Position numbers and translations under genes: made by a program
Notes under the pieces: generated by a model
Seen by the model: the letters and a program-made list of their open reading frames with translations, nothing else
Told to the model about the DNA's origin: nothing
Databases searched by the model: none
In this document: piece after piece, positions 21,806 through 31,723 of the stretch
How positions within the stretch are numbered: the stretch's first letter is position 1
Layout of the letters: the number at the start of each line of letters is the position of its first letter
Source: Polynucleobacter hallstattensis
Lineage (GTDB): Bacteria > Pseudomonadota > Gammaproteobacteria > Burkholderiales > Burkholderiaceae
Reading direction: 5' to 3'
NCBI RefSeq assembly: GCF_018881835.1
Contig: NZ_JACVPO010000001.1
Span: forward strand, 62,001-126,000
Length of the DNA: 64,000 bases

Positions 21806-23104
21806 TTATAAAGGTTTAACAGAATCTAAGCAGCGCTTATGTTCTACGTGATACACAAATTCATCCATGTAATGCTTTAACATGCCACGAACTGGCATGG
21901 CAGCTGCGTCACCCAAGGCGCAAATCGTACGGCCTTGAATATTGGCTGCTACATCATTTAATAAATCTAAGTCTTCTGGACGACCCTCGCCGTGCTCAAT
22001 ACGACTGACGATGCGCCATAACCAACCAGTACCTTCACGACATGGGGTGCACTGACCACAAGATTCTTCGTGATAAAAGTAGGACAGACGCTCTAAGGCA
22101 CGAACCATGCAGCGTGTTTCGTTCATGACGATGACTGCACCAGATCCCAACATGGAACCCGCTTTTGCAATGCTGTCGTAATCCATAGTGAGCGTCATCA
22201 TCTCTGCACCCGGAATCACTGGCGCTGATGAACCACCTGGGATGACAGCCTTCAATGGAATGCCATCACGCATGCCACCAGCAAGCTTAAGCAGCTCAGC
22301 AAATGGAGTGCCCAATGGAATCTCATAGTTACCTGGATAAGTCACATCACCAGAGATAGAAAAAATCTTCGTACCGCCATTGTTTGGCTTACCCAACTCC
22401 AAATACGCTGGACCACCGATTGCCATGATGAATGGCACAGCAGCAAATGTTTCAGTGTTATTAATTGTGGTTGGCTTGCCATACAAACCAAAGCTAGCAG
22501 GAAATGGGGGCTTAAAGCGTGGCTGACCCTTCTTACCTTCTAGTGACTCTAAAAGTGCAGTTTCTTCACCGCAAATATAGGCACCCCAACCCGGAGTAGC
22601 ATGCAATTGGAAGTTGAAATCACTCCCCATGATTTTGTCACCAAGATATCCGGCAATACGGGCTTCTTCAAGCGCCTCTTCGAAGCGAGAATAGACTTCC
22701 CAAATTTCACCGTGGATATAGTTATAGCCCACGGAGATGCCCATAGTGTAGGCACCAATAATCATGCCCTCAATCAAAGCATGTGGGTTGTAACGCATGA
22801 TGTCGCGGTCTTTAAATGTACCCGGCTCACCTTCATCACTATTACAAACTAAATATTTTTGGCCAGGGAACTGACGGGGCATAAAGCTCCACTTCAATCC
22901 AGTTGGGAAGCCTGCGCCTCCACGACCGCGCAATGAGGATGCTTTTAATTCTGCAATGATGGCATCTGGCGCAATCTTGTCATTGATGATGCGACGCAGC
23001 TGTTGATAACCGCCTCGACTTTCGTAATCTTTTAAACGCCAGTTCTCACCATTCAATCCTGCCAGGATCAAAGGCTTAATATGTCTATCGTGCAAGCTGG
23101 TCAT
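21806..23104 (-). CDS. nuoF: NADH-quinone oxidoreductase subunit F (NADH and FMN binding)
   Basis: A 432-residue subunit where NADH hands electrons to [18 protein letters not shown] is the NADH/FMN glycine-rich loop; [15 protein letters not shown] with a later CALGDAAA cysteine binds [4Fe-4S] cluster N3. The ATG overlaps the nuoE stop by four bases, so production of the two is probably coupled. Confidence 0.97.
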   Translation of the reverse strand: MTSLHDRHIKPLILAGLNGENWRLKDYESRGGYQQLRRIINDKIAPDAIIAELKASSLRGRGGAGFPTGLKWSFMPRQFPGQKYLVCNSDEGEPGTFKDRDIMRYNPHALIEGMIIGAYTMGISVGYNYIHGEIWEVYSRFEEALEEARIAGYLGDKIMGSDFNFQLHATPGWGAYICGEETALLESLEGKKGQPRFKPPFPASFGLYGKPTTINNTETFAAVPFIMAIGGPAYLELGKPNNGGTKIFSISGDVTYPGNYEIPLGTPFAELLKLAGGMRDGIPLKAVIPGGSSAPVIPGAEMMTLTMDYDSIAKAGSMLGSGAVIVMNETRCMVRALERLSYFYHEESCGQCTPCREGTGWLWRIVSRIEHGEGRPEDLDLLNDVAANIQGRTICALGDAAAMPVRGMLKHYMDEFVYHVEHKRCLDSVKPL

Positions 23105-23607
23105 GCTGACTTCCCTTCTGCACGGAGTTCGCTTAATAGCGCATCAATCTTATCTTTACTCATAAAGCTACACATACGCTTATTGTTCACTAACAGCACT
23201 GGAGAATCGCCGCAAGCGCCCATACATTCACCCTCTTTTAGAGTGAATGTGCCGCAAGATGTTGTCTCGTTGTAGCCAATGCCAAGCGTTTCTTTTAAAT
23301 AGCTTGCTGCGGTCTCGCCATGCATTAGCTGGCAAGGTAAGTTTGTGCAGATCACCAACTTGTACTTACCAATTTTCTTAGTGTCATACATATTGTAGAA
23401 AGTAGCGACTTCATCTACTGCAATAGTTGGCATTTCTAAAATTTGGGCAACTGTTTCAATCACCTCTGGTGAAACCCAGCCCACTTCAGTTTGGGCGGCA
23501 ATCAAAGCAGCCATCACAGCAGATTGTTTTTGCTCTGGAGGATATTTCGCGACATTGCGCGCAATGTCTGCGAGCGTTTTGTCGGATAGTTGAAGGGTTG
23601 TTGTCAT
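23101..23607 (-). CDS. nuoE: NADH-quinone oxidoreductase subunit E
   Basis: A 168-residue thioredoxin-like [2Fe-2S] subunit. The four ligands are visible in CTNLPCQL (first two) and CMGACGDSP (last two), forming cluster N1a next to the FMN of NuoF. It overlaps nuoF by four bases and follows nuoD by 23 bases. Confidence 0.97.
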   Translation of the reverse strand: MTTTLQLSDKTLADIARNVAKYPPEQKQSAVMAALIAAQTEVGWVSPEVIETVAQILEMPTIAVDEVATFYNMYDTKKIGKYKLVICTNLPCQLMHGETAASYLKETLGIGYNETTSCGTFTLKEGECMGACGDSPVLLVNNKRMCSFMSKDKIDALLSELRAEGKSA

Positions 23608-23630
23608 GAATTCATCCTTGGCGCGCTGTA

Positions 23631-24884
23631 TTAGCGGTCAATCTCCCCGAACACGATATCTTGGGTTCCAATAATAGTTACAGCATCAGCCAACATATGG
23701 CCACGCGACATCTCATCCATTGCAGAAAGATGTACAAAGCCTGGCGCACGAATCTTCATGCGGTATGGCTTGTTTGCGCCATCAGAAATTAAGTAAATTC
23801 CAAACTCGCCTTTGGGATGCTCAACGGCAGAGTAAGCCTCGCCATCAGGAACGTGCATACCTTCAGTAAAGAGCTTGAAGTGATGGATTAACTCTTCCAT
23901 ATTGGTCTTCATATCTACACGCTTTGGTGGAGATACTTTATGGTTCTCGCTCATGACAGGACCATCGTTTGCCTTGAGCCAAGCTACACACTGTTTAATG
24001 ATGCGGTTAGATTGACGCATCTCTTCCATGCGAACTAAATAGCGATCGTAAGAGTCACCATTCACACCAACAGGAATATCAAAGTCAAGTTTGTCGTAAG
24101 TCTCGTAAGGCTGCTTTTTACGCAAGTCCCATTCAATACCAGAACCACGCAACATAGGACCGGTAAAGCCCAGCTGTAAAGCACGCTCGGGCGTTACAAC
24201 ACCGATACCAACCAAGCGTTGCTTCCAAATACGGTTGTCCGTCAAGAGATTGCAATACTCATCCACGTTGGCATCAAAACCATTAGAGAATTGCTCAATG
24301 AAATCAAGCAATGTACCGCTACGGTTTTCATTCAAACGCTTAATGGCGGAGGTGCTACGAATCTTGGTCTGAGAGTACTGCGCCATCTGTGTTGGCAGAT
24401 CGCGATAGACGCCACCTGGACGGTAATAGGCAGCATGCATACGAGCACCTGAGACGGCTTCGTACATGTCAAAAATATCTTCACGATCGCGGAAGGCGTA
24501 CAAAAATACGGCCATAGCACCAACGTCTAGACCGTGACAGCCGATCCACAAGAGGTGATTTAGTAAACGTGTTAACTCGTCATACATCACCCGAATGTAC
24601 TGCGCACGCAAAGGGACATCCACTTGCAGTAACTTCTCAATGGCCATCACGTAGGCATGCTCGTTTGCCATCATGGATACATAGTCCAAACGATCCATGT
24701 ATGGAACGTTTTGAATCCAAGTACGTGTCTCTGCTAATTTTTCTGTAGCGCGGTGTAATAAACCTATATGCGGATCAGCACGTTGGATCACCTCGCCATC
24801 GAGCTCTAACACGAGACGTAATACGCCGTGAGCGGCAGGATGCTGAGGTCCAAAGTTGAGGGTGTAGTTCTTAATTTGTGCCAT
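23631..24884 (-). CDS. nuoD: NADH-quinone oxidoreductase subunit D
   Basis: A 417-residue subunit of the hydrogenase-like core that forms the quinone site with Nuo[21 protein letters not shown] (about residue 13 on) contains the histidine near the quinone headgroup; the [19 protein letters not shown] helix carries the second conserved set. Separate from nuoC, unlike in Escherichia coli where C and D are fused. Three bases separate it from nuoC. Confidence 0.97.
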   Translation of the reverse strand: MAQIKNYTLNFGPQHPAAHGVLRLVLELDGEVIQRADPHIGLLHRATEKLAETRTWIQNVPYMDRLDYVSMMANEHAYVMAIEKLLQVDVPLRAQYIRVMYDELTRLLNHLLWIGCHGLDVGAMAVFLYAFRDREDIFDMYEAVSGARMHAAYYRPGGVYRDLPTQMAQYSQTKIRSTSAIKRLNENRSGTLLDFIEQFSNGFDANVDEYCNLLTDNRIWKQRLVGIGVVTPERALQLGFTGPMLRGSGIEWDLRKKQPYETYDKLDFDIPVGVNGDSYDRYLVRMEEMRQSNRIIKQCVAWLKANDGPVMSENHKVSPPKRVDMKTNMEELIHHFKLFTEGMHVPDGEAYSAVEHPKGEFGIYLISDGANKPYRMKIRAPGFVHLSAMDEMSRGHMLADAVTIIGTQDIVFGEIDR

Positions 24885-24887
24885 GAC

Positions 24888-25487
24888 TTAAACCGAGCCT
24901 CCATACTGCTCTTCGCGCACGATACGTGGCGTGATTTCACGCGCTTCGATTGTGACTGGCTGATACACCACACGCTTTAACTCTGGGTCATAACGCATTT
25001 CTACGTTGCCAGAGATTGGGAAATCTTTTCTGAATGGATGACCGATGAAACCGTAGTCAGTCAAAATGCGACGCAAGTCTTCATGACCATCAAACAAGAT
25101 GCCGTAAAGATCGAATGCCTCACGCTCAAACCAATTTGCCGAGGCCCATACCGGAGTTAGAGAAGCAACTACTGGGTAAGCATCTTCTGGTGCAAATACG
25201 CGCACACGCAAACGCCAGTTATGGGCTACAGATAAAAGATGGGTCACTACGCCAAAACGCTGACCACCCCACTGCCCGTCTCGGTAGTCCTGGTAATCCA
25301 CGCCACATAAATCAATCAATTGCTCAAAGGCCAATGATGGCTCTTCACGCAATAACATGGCGGATTCAAAATAGGCGTCTGCATGAACAACAACAGTGAC
25401 TTCACCCAAAGCAATCTGAATGGATTGGGTGCGCTTACCTAAAACTTTTTCTAGATTGGCAGCGAGTTGAACTAAACGATCTGACAT
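24888..25487 (-). CDS. nuoC: NADH-quinone oxidoreductase subunit C
   Basis: A 199-residue peripheral-arm subunit. The family signature is [31 protein letters not shown] and the following GHPFRKDFP. It lies three bases from both nuoB and nuoD, so the three form a tight block. Confidence 0.97.
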   Translation of the reverse strand: MSDRLVQLAANLEKVLGKRTQSIQIALGEVTVVVHADAYFESAMLLREEPSLAFEQLIDLCGVDYQDYRDGQWGGQRFGVVTHLLSVAHNWRLRVRVFAPEDAYPVVASLTPVWASANWFEREAFDLYGILFDGHEDLRRILTDYGFIGHPFRKDFPISGNVEMRYDPELKRVVYQPVTIEAREITPRIVREEQYGGSV

Positions 25488-25490
25488 GTT

Positions 25491-25973
25491 TTAAGCCTTC
25501 CGCGCAATCGTGCTGGTGCGAGCGATCTTGGATTGCAACTGAATAATTCCGTAGATCAAGGCTTCTGCAGTAGGAGGGCAACCAGGAACGTAAATATCGA
25601 CTGGCACAATACGGTCGCAACCGCGAACAACTGAATACGAGTTATGGTAATAACCACCACCATTGGCACAAGAGCCCATGGAGATCACCCAGCGTGGCTC
25701 AGGCATTTGATCGTAAACCTTACGAAGTGCTGGAGCCATCTTGTTGCACAAAGTACCAGCCACAATCATTAAATCTGACTGACGCGGGGATGGGCGGAAC
25801 ACCACTCCAAAACGATCTAAGTCATAACGGGAAGCGCCTGCGTGCATCATTTCTACAGCGCAGCAAGCAAGGCCGAATGTCATTGGCCATAAAGAACCAT
25901 TACGAGTCCAATTAATTAACTGGTCCGCAGTAGTAGTAACAAATCCTTCTTTGAGAACGCCTTCTAATGCCAT
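25491..25973 (-). CDS. nuoB: NADH-quinone oxidoreductase subunit B
   Basis: A 160-residue subunit that holds cluster N2, the last [4Fe-4S] before quinone. The ligands are in [11 protein letters not shown] (two adjacent cysteines), [11 protein letters not shown] and [11 protein letters not shown]. An open frame extends farther upstream into nuoA, but the ATG at 25973 gives the normal start [20 protein letters not shown] and leaves five bases after the nuoA stop, so that start is chosen. Confidence 0.96.
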
Positions 25974-25978
25974 ATCGA

Positions 25979-26338
25979 TCACTCCCAGTCGAGAGCGCCC
26001 TTTTTCCAGATATATACGAAGCCCACAATAAATTCCAATAGGAAAATCACCATAGAGGCATAACCGAACCAACCAATGTCACGCAGAGCTACACCCCAGG
26101 GAAATAGGAATGCAGTTTCTAAGTCAAATAAGATAAACAGGATTGCAATGAGATAGTAGCGTACGTCGAATTTCATACGCGCATCTTCGAAAGCCTCAAA
26201 GCCGCACTCGTAAGGCGACAATTTTTCAGCGTCTGGCTTCGAAGGAGCCAATATTTTTCCGAGGAACATGGGTACTAAACCAACCCCAATACCTACTAGG
26301 ATAAAAAGCAGAACAGGAAAGTAATTTGCGAGATTCAA
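25979..26338 (-). CDS. nuoA: NADH-quinone oxidoreductase subunit A
   Basis: A 119-residue, three-helix subunit and first gene of the nuo operon. [21 protein letters not shown] is the conserved loop with the quinone-site cysteine; [21 protein letters not shown] is the normal end. The start codon that gives the conserved [11 protein letters not shown] beginning is TTG, an uncommon choice, with only a weak AGGG upstream; a poor start on the first gene may set output. The tRNA-Leu gene is about 110 bases upstream on the same strand. Confidence 0.95.
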
Positions 26339-26448
26339 AATGGCCCTGAGTCGTTCGTCTGGTAAGTCCTAAGAAGCTACAAAATTATCAATTACTCAAC
26401 TACAAAAAACCTTGATTTGGAGCATAAAGCCCTACAATTTTTACAATT

Positions 26449-26533
26449 TGGTGCCGACGGCGAGACTCGAACTCGCACAGCCTAAGCCACTACCCCCTCA
26501 AGATAGCGTGTCTACCAATTTCACCACGTCGGC
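26449..26533 (-). tRNA. tRNA-Leu (anticodon GAG)
   Basis: Reading the minus strand, GCCGACG (5' acceptor, ending at 26533) pairs with CGTCGGC before ACCA; the CCA end is encoded (26449-26451). The D-arm has the TGGTAGACACG block typical of tRNA-Leu, the anticodon arm is CTATC-TTGAGGG-GGTAG (anticodon 26497-26499), a class II long variable arm follows, and the T-arm has GAGTTCGAGTCTC. It lies between secG and nuoA, an arrangement found in related betaproteobacteria, and may be cut out of a longer transcript. Confidence 0.95.
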
Positions 26534-26618
26534 ATCTTGTAAAACTTGTCAATTCTACTGCATTGCACCACTCATTTACCTCAAAAATAGCGCTAGAAAC
26601 CACTTAAAACCCTATTTT

Positions 26619-26966
26619 TTACTTTGGAACTGCTGGCTTGGTCGGATCCTGAACTGGAGCTACTGGTGCTACAGCAGGAGCTGCTACGGGAGCCACAGTG
26701 CCAGACAAAATTCCAGGGCTTGCTTCCTTTTTATTTCCGATCCATGTAATGCCTAAAGTGCAAACAAAAAAGATTGCAGCAAAGATAGCAGTTGTGTGGG
26801 AAAGAAAGTTGGCCGAGCCGCTGGCGCCGAAAAGACTACCGGAGGATCCAGAACCAAAAGCAGCGCCCATATCGGCACCTTTACCCTGCTGAAGCAGTAC
26901 GAGCAAGATCACAGCTAAAGCTGAAATAACTTGCAAAACGATCAATAAAGTCTTAAACCATTCCAT
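26619..26966 (-). CDS. secG: Preprotein translocase subunit SecG
   Basis: A 115-residue membrane subunit of the Sec translocon. It has two helices (about 5-25 and 54-74) flanking LVLLQQGKGADMGAAFGSGSS, the conserved loop of SecG. The C-terminal tail (about 88-115) is rich in Ala, Pro and Val with repeated APV units, as often seen in SecG. It lies 22 bases after tpiA and ahead of tRNA-Leu. Confidence 0.95.
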   Translation of the reverse strand: MEWFKTLLIVLQVISALAVILLVLLQQGKGADMGAAFGSGSSGSLFGASGSANFLSHTTAIFAAIFFVCTLGITWIGNKKEASPGILSGTVAPVAAPAVAPVAPVQDPTKPAVPK

Positions 26967-26988
26967 GGCTTATCTCCAAATAAAAAAT

Positions 26989-27747
26989 CTAGGCCTGACA
27001 AATAGCGAGAAAATCCTGAGGGTTTAAAGAAGCGCCCCCAATCAATCCGCCATCAATATCCGGCATTGCAAACAGTTCAACGGCATTGTCGGGTTTGACG
27101 CTACCGCCATACAAAATTCCCACATGGGAAGCTACATCTTCATCAAACTCAGCTAACTGCAATCGAATCGCTCTGTGCATATCCTGAGCTATTTGAGCGC
27201 TGGCCACCTTGCCCGTACCAATAGCCCAAACAGGCTCATAGGCAATCAGGCAGTCAGCCAAACGGTCTTGCAAAATCGTCACTTGCTTTGAAATTTGACC
27301 TCTGACTATCTCAACTTCGCGGCCAGAATTGCGCTCATCTGCAGACTCACCAACACAAATCACTGGAATCATGCCGTTGTCTAATACCTGCAGCGCTTTT
27401 TCTGCCACCTGCTCATCAGCCTCCTGATGGTACTGACGACGCTCTGAATGCCCCACAATAACGTAGGCACAATTTAACTCTTTCAGCATAGCGGCTGCAA
27501 CATCACCGGTATAAGCTCCAGCTGGATAAGCTGATGCATCTTGAGCGCCTAAACTTAAAAAAGCTAGAGAGCAGTCACGAATTAAATCACCACACTGTGA
27601 CAAATAAGGTGCTGGGGCGCACACCACATACTTACGACCCGCAGGCATCCCCTGCTCCATGCCGCGGCAAACAGTCTTAATCCAGTCTGCATTACTTGCA
27701 AAGCTGCCATTCATTTTCCAGTTGCCGATAACAGTGATTGGACGCAT
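26989..27747 (-). CDS. tpiA: Triose-phosphate isomerase
   Basis: A 252-residue TIM-barrel enzyme of glycolysis and gluconeogenesis that interconverts dihydroxyacetone phosphate and glyceraldehyde 3-phosphate. The substrate lysine is in GNWKMNGS, the catalytic histidine in IVGHSERR, the catalytic glutamate in AYEPVWAIGTGKVAS and the phosphate loop in ILYGGSVKPDN. It is between qor and secG in a same-strand run. Confidence 0.97.
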   Translation of the reverse strand: MRPITVIGNWKMNGSFASNADWIKTVCRGMEQGMPAGRKYVVCAPAPYLSQCGDLIRDCSLAFLSLGAQDASAYPAGAYTGDVAAAMLKELNCAYVIVGHSERRQYHQEADEQVAEKALQVLDNGMIPVICVGESADERNSGREVEIVRGQISKQVTILQDRLADCLIAYEPVWAIGTGKVASAQIAQDMHRAIRLQLAEFDEDVASHVGILYGGSVKPDNAVELFAMPDIDGGLIGGASLNPQDFLAICQA

Positions 27748-27764
27748 GAAATCTAATTCAACAC

Positions 27765-28763
27765 TTAAACGGTCAACACAATCTTGCCAACGTGCTCAGA
27801 AGACTCCATCAAACGATGGGCATCAGCCGCTTGGTCTAAGGTAAATGTTTTATAGATGACTGGCTTTAACTTACCTGCATCTAGCAAAGGCCAGATATGG
27901 GCATGCAACTGTTGAGTAATCCGCTTCTTAAATGACACTGGGCGTGGGCGCAATGTAGAACCCGTAATGGTCAAGCGACGACGCAAAATTTGATTCGTAC
28001 TCACTTCGGCTTTGGATCCACCCTGAATTGCAATGATCACAATGCGACCATCATCAGCCAAGCAATCAATTTCTTTTTGTACGTAAGCGCCGGTGACCAT
28101 GTCTAGAATGACATTGACACCCTTACCGTCTGTAGCCTTCTTTACTTCCTCGACAAAGTCTTGCGTCTTGTAGTTGATTGCCAAGTCAGCGCCTAACGCT
28201 ACGCAAGCAGCACACTTCTCATCAGTACCTGCAGTCACAAATACTTTGTGACCTAAGGCTTTCGCAATCAGAATAGCTGTCACACCGATACCGCTTGAGC
28301 CACCTTGAACCAATAAAGTTTCACCTTCTGACAGTTGGCCACGCATGAACACATTACTCCACACGGTATAAAACGTTTCCGGTAATGCGGCAGCCTCTTG
28401 ATCGGTAAAGCCCTTTGGATAAGGTAAGCATTGGGCAATTGGGGCTATGCACAAATCTGCATAACCACCACCTTGCACTAGCGCGCATACCTTATCGCCA
28501 ACCTTGAGTCCAAACAGATTATCGGGATGATTTAAGTCACCACCAATAATCTCACCAGCTACTTCAAGTCCAGGAATATCAGACGCGCCTGCTGGAACCG
28601 GGTAATGTCCTTTACGCTGCAAAACGTCAGGACGATTAATCCCGGCAGCCAAAACACGAATCAGAATCTCGCCAGACCCAGCACTTGGAAGTACTGGATC
28701 AGGACGAGTGGCAGACACCAGCATTTCTGGTGCGCCAAATTCTTTGATTTCTATTGCGCGCAT
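27765..28763 (-). CDS. NAD(P)H quinone oxidoreductase, zinc-independent MDR family (PIG3/Qor-like)
   Basis: A 332-residue medium-chain reductase without the zinc ligands of alcohol dehydrogenases. The cofactor fold shows VQGGSSGIGVTAILIAKALG and the substrate half shows GINRPDVLQRKGHYPVP, the signature of the PIG3-type quinone oxidoreductases. It would reduce quinones or enones with NADPH. It sits 17 bases ahead of tpiA; this pairing is common in betaproteobacteria. Confidence 0.9.
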   Translation of the reverse strand: MRAIEIKEFGAPEMLVSATRPDPVLPSAGSGEILIRVLAAGINRPDVLQRKGHYPVPAGASDIPGLEVAGEIIGGDLNHPDNLFGLKVGDKVCALVQGGGYADLCIAPIAQCLPYPKGFTDQEAAALPETFYTVWSNVFMRGQLSEGETLLVQGGSSGIGVTAILIAKALGHKVFVTAGTDEKCAACVALGADLAINYKTQDFVEEVKKATDGKGVNVILDMVTGAYVQKEIDCLADDGRIVIIAIQGGSKAEVSTNQILRRRLTITGSTLRPRPVSFKKRITQQLHAHIWPLLDAGKLKPVIYKTFTLDQAADAHRLMESSEHVGKIVLTV

Positions 28764-28790
28764 ATGAATTCCGCTTGCTAACTAAACTAC

Positions 28791-30956
28791 TTAAGCGTTT
28801 TCGCCAGATGCAGGAGCAGCTTCAGCAGCCGCCTCAGCACCAGCCAAAGGAGCAATCGTGCCACCCTCATCCGCCATTGCAGCTTTGAGAGATAAACGTA
28901 AACGACCACGCTCATCGGCAGCCAACAACTTCACGCGAACAACTTGGCCTTCTGCTAAGTAGTCTTTAACTTCTTTTACACGCTCATTAGAGATTTCAGA
29001 GATGTGCAAGAGACCATCTTTACCTGGAAGAATGTTTACTAAAGCACCGAACTCAAGCAACTTCACTACTGGGCCTTCGTAGATCTTGCCTACTTCAGCT
29101 TCGGCAGTAATGCCTTCGATACGTGCTTTTGCTTCAGCCATACCTTCTGCGGAAGTCGAAGCGATTGTTACAGTACCGTCATCTTTAATATCGATGCTGC
29201 AACCAGTTTCTTTAGTCAAGGCTTGAATTGTTGCGCCGCCCTTACCGATCACTTCACGAATCTTGTCTGGATGAATCTTGAAAGAAACCATACGTGGAGC
29301 ATGTGCAGACAATTCAGTGCGAACTGAACCCATTGCTTCTTGCATCTTGCTCAAAATGTGCAAGCGGCCTTCTTTAGCTTGAGCCAATGCAACTTGCATA
29401 ATTTCTTTGGTGATGCCTTGAACTTTAATGTCCATTTGCAAAGCAGTAATACCGTTAGCAGTACCTGCTACTTTGAAGTCCATATCGCCCAAGTGATCTT
29501 CATCACCCAATATATCGGTCAACACAGCAAAACGATTGCCATCCAAAATCAAGCCCATTGCAACACCAGCAACGTGAGCTTTAACAGGAACGCCAGCATC
29601 CATCATTGCCAAACAGCCACCACAAACAGAAGCCATGGATGAAGAACCATTGGACTCAGTGATTTCTGAAACTACACGAATGCTATAGGCAAAATCTTCT
29701 GCACTTGGCAATACGGGAATCAATGCACGTTTAGCCAAACGACCATGACCAATTTCACGACGCTTAGGGCTACCTACACGACCTGTTTCGCCAGTAGCGA
29801 ACGGAGGCATGTTGTAGTGGAACATGAAGCGATCACGATACTCACCTTCGAGCGCATCAATGATCTGCTCATCACGTGCAGTACCTAAAGTAGCCACTAC
29901 GAGAGCTTGTGTTTCACCACGAGTAAACAATGCTGAACCGTGTGTGCGTGGCAATACACCATTACGAATTTCAATCGGACGCACAGTGCGCGTATCACGA
30001 CCATCAATACGTGGCTCGCCATTCAAAATCTGGCTACGAACAATCTTGGCTTCGATTTCGAACATGATGTCGCTAACAGCAACCGCATCAACGTCACCCT
30101 CTTCGGCTAGCTTGGCTAAAACTGTTTTAGAGATCTCTTTGAGCTTGTCTGAACGAGCGCCCTTTTGACGAATCTGATAAGCCTCACGCAATGGGGCTTC
30201 AGCTAATGCGGTGACCTTAGCGATAAATGGCTCATCCTTAGGTGCGGCAGTCCAATCCCACTCTGGTTTGCCAGCTTCGGCTACCAATTCGTTAATTGCG
30301 TTGATCGCAGTTTGCATTTGGTCATGACCGTATACAACCGCACCCAACATAATTTCTTCGGACAACTGGTTAGCTTCTGACTCCACCATCAATACAGCAG
30401 CTTGCGTACCAGCAACAATCAAATCCATTTCGCTAGTTGCTTGCTCTGTACGAGTTGGGTTCAAGAGGTACTGACCATTAGCGTAACCAACGCGTGCTGC
30501 GCCAACTGGGCCAGCAAATGGAATGCCTGAAACAGCTAAAGCAGCAGAAGCCGCGATCAATGCAGGAATATCAGCAGGAACATCAGGGTTGATAGACAAC
30601 ACATGAATGACCACCTGAACTTCGTTCAAGAAACCTTCTGGAAACAATGGGCGCAATGGACGATCGATCAAACGGGAGATCAATGTCTCGCCTTCTGATG
30701 GGCGACCTTCACGACGGAAGAAACCACCAGGAATTTTTCCTGCGGCGTAAGTTTTCTCTAAGTAATCAACAGTCAATGGGAAAAATGACTGACCTGGCTT
30801 AGCAGATTTAGAGGCAACTACTGTACCCATTACTACTGTGTCATCTACGTTAACAATGACAGCACCGCCAGATTGACGAGCGATCTCACCTGTCTCCATC
30901 ACTACTTGATGGTTGCCCCATTGAAACGTCTTTACTGCTTTTTTAAACATAGTCAT
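28791..30956 (-). CDS. pnp: Polynucleotide phosphorylase
   Basis: A 721-residue 3'-5' exoribonuclease that uses phosphate and acts in the RNA degradosome. Two RNase PH-like cores (residues about 10-230 and 320-550) are followed by a KH domain ([15 protein letters not shown]) and an S1 domain ([19 protein letters not shown]). The open frame continues upstream, but the ATG at 30956 has GGAGAAG seven bases before it and gives the normal [14 protein letters not shown] start; the upstream part is hairpin-forming leader. It lies after rpsO, as in many bacteria, with a structured 270-base gap suggesting post-transcriptional control. Confidence 0.96.
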   Translation of the reverse strand: MTMFKKAVKTFQWGNHQVVMETGEIARQSGGAVIVNVDDTVVMGTVVASKSAKPGQSFFPLTVDYLEKTYAAGKIPGGFFRREGRPSEGETLISRLIDRPLRPLFPEGFLNEVQVVIHVLSINPDVPADIPALIAASAALAVSGIPFAGPVGAARVGYANGQYLLNPTRTEQATSEMDLIVAGTQAAVLMVESEANQLSEEIMLGAVVYGHDQMQTAINAINELVAEAGKPEWDWTAAPKDEPFIAKVTALAEAPLREAYQIRQKGARSDKLKEISKTVLAKLAEEGDVDAVAVSDIMFEIEAKIVRSQILNGEPRIDGRDTRTVRPIEIRNGVLPRTHGSALFTRGETQALVVATLGTARDEQIIDALEGEYRDRFMFHYNMPPFATGETGRVGSPKRREIGHGRLAKRALIPVLPSAEDFAYSIRVVSEITESNGSSSMASVCGGCLAMMDAGVPVKAHVAGVAMGLILDGNRFAVLTDILGDEDHLGDMDFKVAGTANGITALQMDIKVQGITKEIMQVALAQAKEGRLHILSKMQEAMGSVRTELSAHAPRMVSFKIHPDKIREVIGKGGATIQALTKETGCSIDIKDDGTVTIASTSAEGMAEAKARIEGITAEAEVGKIYEGPVVKLLEFGALVNILPGKDGLLHISEISNERVKEVKDYLAEGQVVRVKLLAADERGRLRLSLKAAMADEGGTIAPLAGAEAAAEAAPASGENA

Positions 30957-30999
30957 TCTGATCTTCTCCAAATTGTTCACGTCAAAGCCACATGGATTT

Positions 31000-31046
31000 A
31001 ACGCTTGTCGCGGGATAAAGCAGTGTCGCGACAACACTGGAGCGTT
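31000..31046 (-). promoter_or_regulatory. Stem-loop in the pnp leader (RNase III-type candidate)
   Basis: AACGC (31000-31004) and TTGTCGCG (31005-31012) pair with CGCGACAA (31027-31034) and GCGTT (31042-31046), giving a 13-bp stem with a seven-base bulge and a 14-base loop. It is 44 bases upstream of the pnp ATG. In enterobacteria a comparable leader stem is cut by RNase III and then lets PNPase repress its own mRNA; the same role here is inferred from position and shape. Confidence 0.6.
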
Positions 31047-31058
31047 TGAAGATCACAA

Positions 31059-31123
31059 GGGATGCCATTCCAGGGAGACACTGGGTTCTTAAACCCAGAA
31101 ACTCATTGGAATGACACGATCCC
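31059..31123 (-). promoter_or_regulatory. Long composite hairpin between rpsO and pnp
   Basis: Three nested helices are visible: GGGAT (31059-31063) with ATCCC (31119-31123), ATTCCA (31067-31072) with TGGAAT (31107-31112), and a distal CTGGGTT (31081-31087) with AACCCAG (31092-31098). No U-run follows, so it is probably not a terminator but a structured spacer, stability element or processing site. Confidence 0.6.
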
Positions 31124-31148
31124 CTACACAAATGATCCTGAAGCGCCC

Positions 31149-31210
31149 AAAAAACATGCCATCTGCTTAAGACTGATTCGGTGACGAAACAACCCTAAGA
31201 TAGATGGCAT
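31149..31210 (-). terminator. Terminator or attenuator between rpsO and pnp
   Basis: On the minus strand, ATGCCATCT (31202-31210) pairs with AGATGGCAT (31156-31164), an inner TTCG/CGAA helix lies within, and the descending side is followed by GTTTTTT (31149-31155). It begins 18 bases after the rpsO stop. It likely stops part of the rpsO transcripts while some read into pnp, comparable to the t1 terminator of E. coli rpsO-pnp. Confidence 0.75.
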
Positions 31211-31227
31211 TGCAATACCGATAAGAA

Positions 31228-31497
31228 TTACTTACGGAGACCTAATTTCTCGATCAATGCGCGATAGCGACCCAAATCCTTGCCCTTGAGGTAATCCAAA
31301 AGGCGGCGGCGGCGTGAAACCATCTTCAACAAACCACGACGGCTGTGATGATCTTTAGCGTTAGCTTTGAAATGGGGGGTTAATTCATTGATGCGGGCTG
31401 TTAGCAATGAAACTTGAACTTCAGGGCTACCCGTATCGTTTGCGCTGCGCGCGTTATCTTTGACGATTTCCGCCGTTTTAATATCAGCAACTGCCAT
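31228..31497 (-). CDS. rpsO: 30S ribosomal protein S15
   Basis: An 89-residue primary rRNA-binding protein of the small subunit. [21 protein letters not shown] and [22 protein letters not shown] are the conserved S15 blocks that contact 16S rRNA. Two near starts exist, ATG at 31503 and 31497; the second is preferred because AGGAG stands seven bases ahead of it but only one base from the first. In other bacteria S15 binds its own leader; the 95-base leader here could allow this. Confidence 0.97.
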   Translation of the reverse strand: MAVADIKTAEIVKDNARSANDTGSPEVQVSLLTARINELTPHFKANAKDHHSRRGLLKMVSRRRRLLDYLKGKDLGRYRALIEKLGLRK

Positions 31498-31599
31498 TTT
31501 CATACTCCTTACTTGCGAACACCTGAGCTTTCACCCAATTTGTGTCGTGCATTTATTAATCAAATAAAACAAAAAAGCTTTACAAATCAAAGCCCTCGA

Positions 31600-31608
31600 A
31601 TTATAGCA
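31600..31608 (-). promoter_or_regulatory. Extended -10 promoter of rpsO
   Basis: On the minus strand TGCTATAAT is a consensus -10 hexamer (31600-31605) with the TG of an extended -10 element. A clear -35 box is missing at 16-18 bases, as allowed for extended -10 promoters. It would start transcription near 31592, about 95 bases before the rpsO ATG. Confidence 0.65.
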
Positions 31609-31723
31609 GATTCACCTTAAATCGCTGACCCTAGGGCTAGGCACTCAAATAAAGCTTAAGCAGTGGGCACCAAGTTAAGCTATTGATTTATATGGAAATA
31701 ATGAAGAAACTGACTAGAAATGC

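Noticed and set aside
25974..26072. Open frame extending nuoB into nuoA
   Set aside because: The normal NuoB start [10 protein letters not shown] is at 25973, five bases after the nuoA stop; the extra part is nuoA in another frame.
30957..31037. Open frame that extends pnp upstream by 27 codons
   Set aside because: The ATG at 30956 has a good ribosome site and gives the normal protein start. The extension falls in the leader hairpin.
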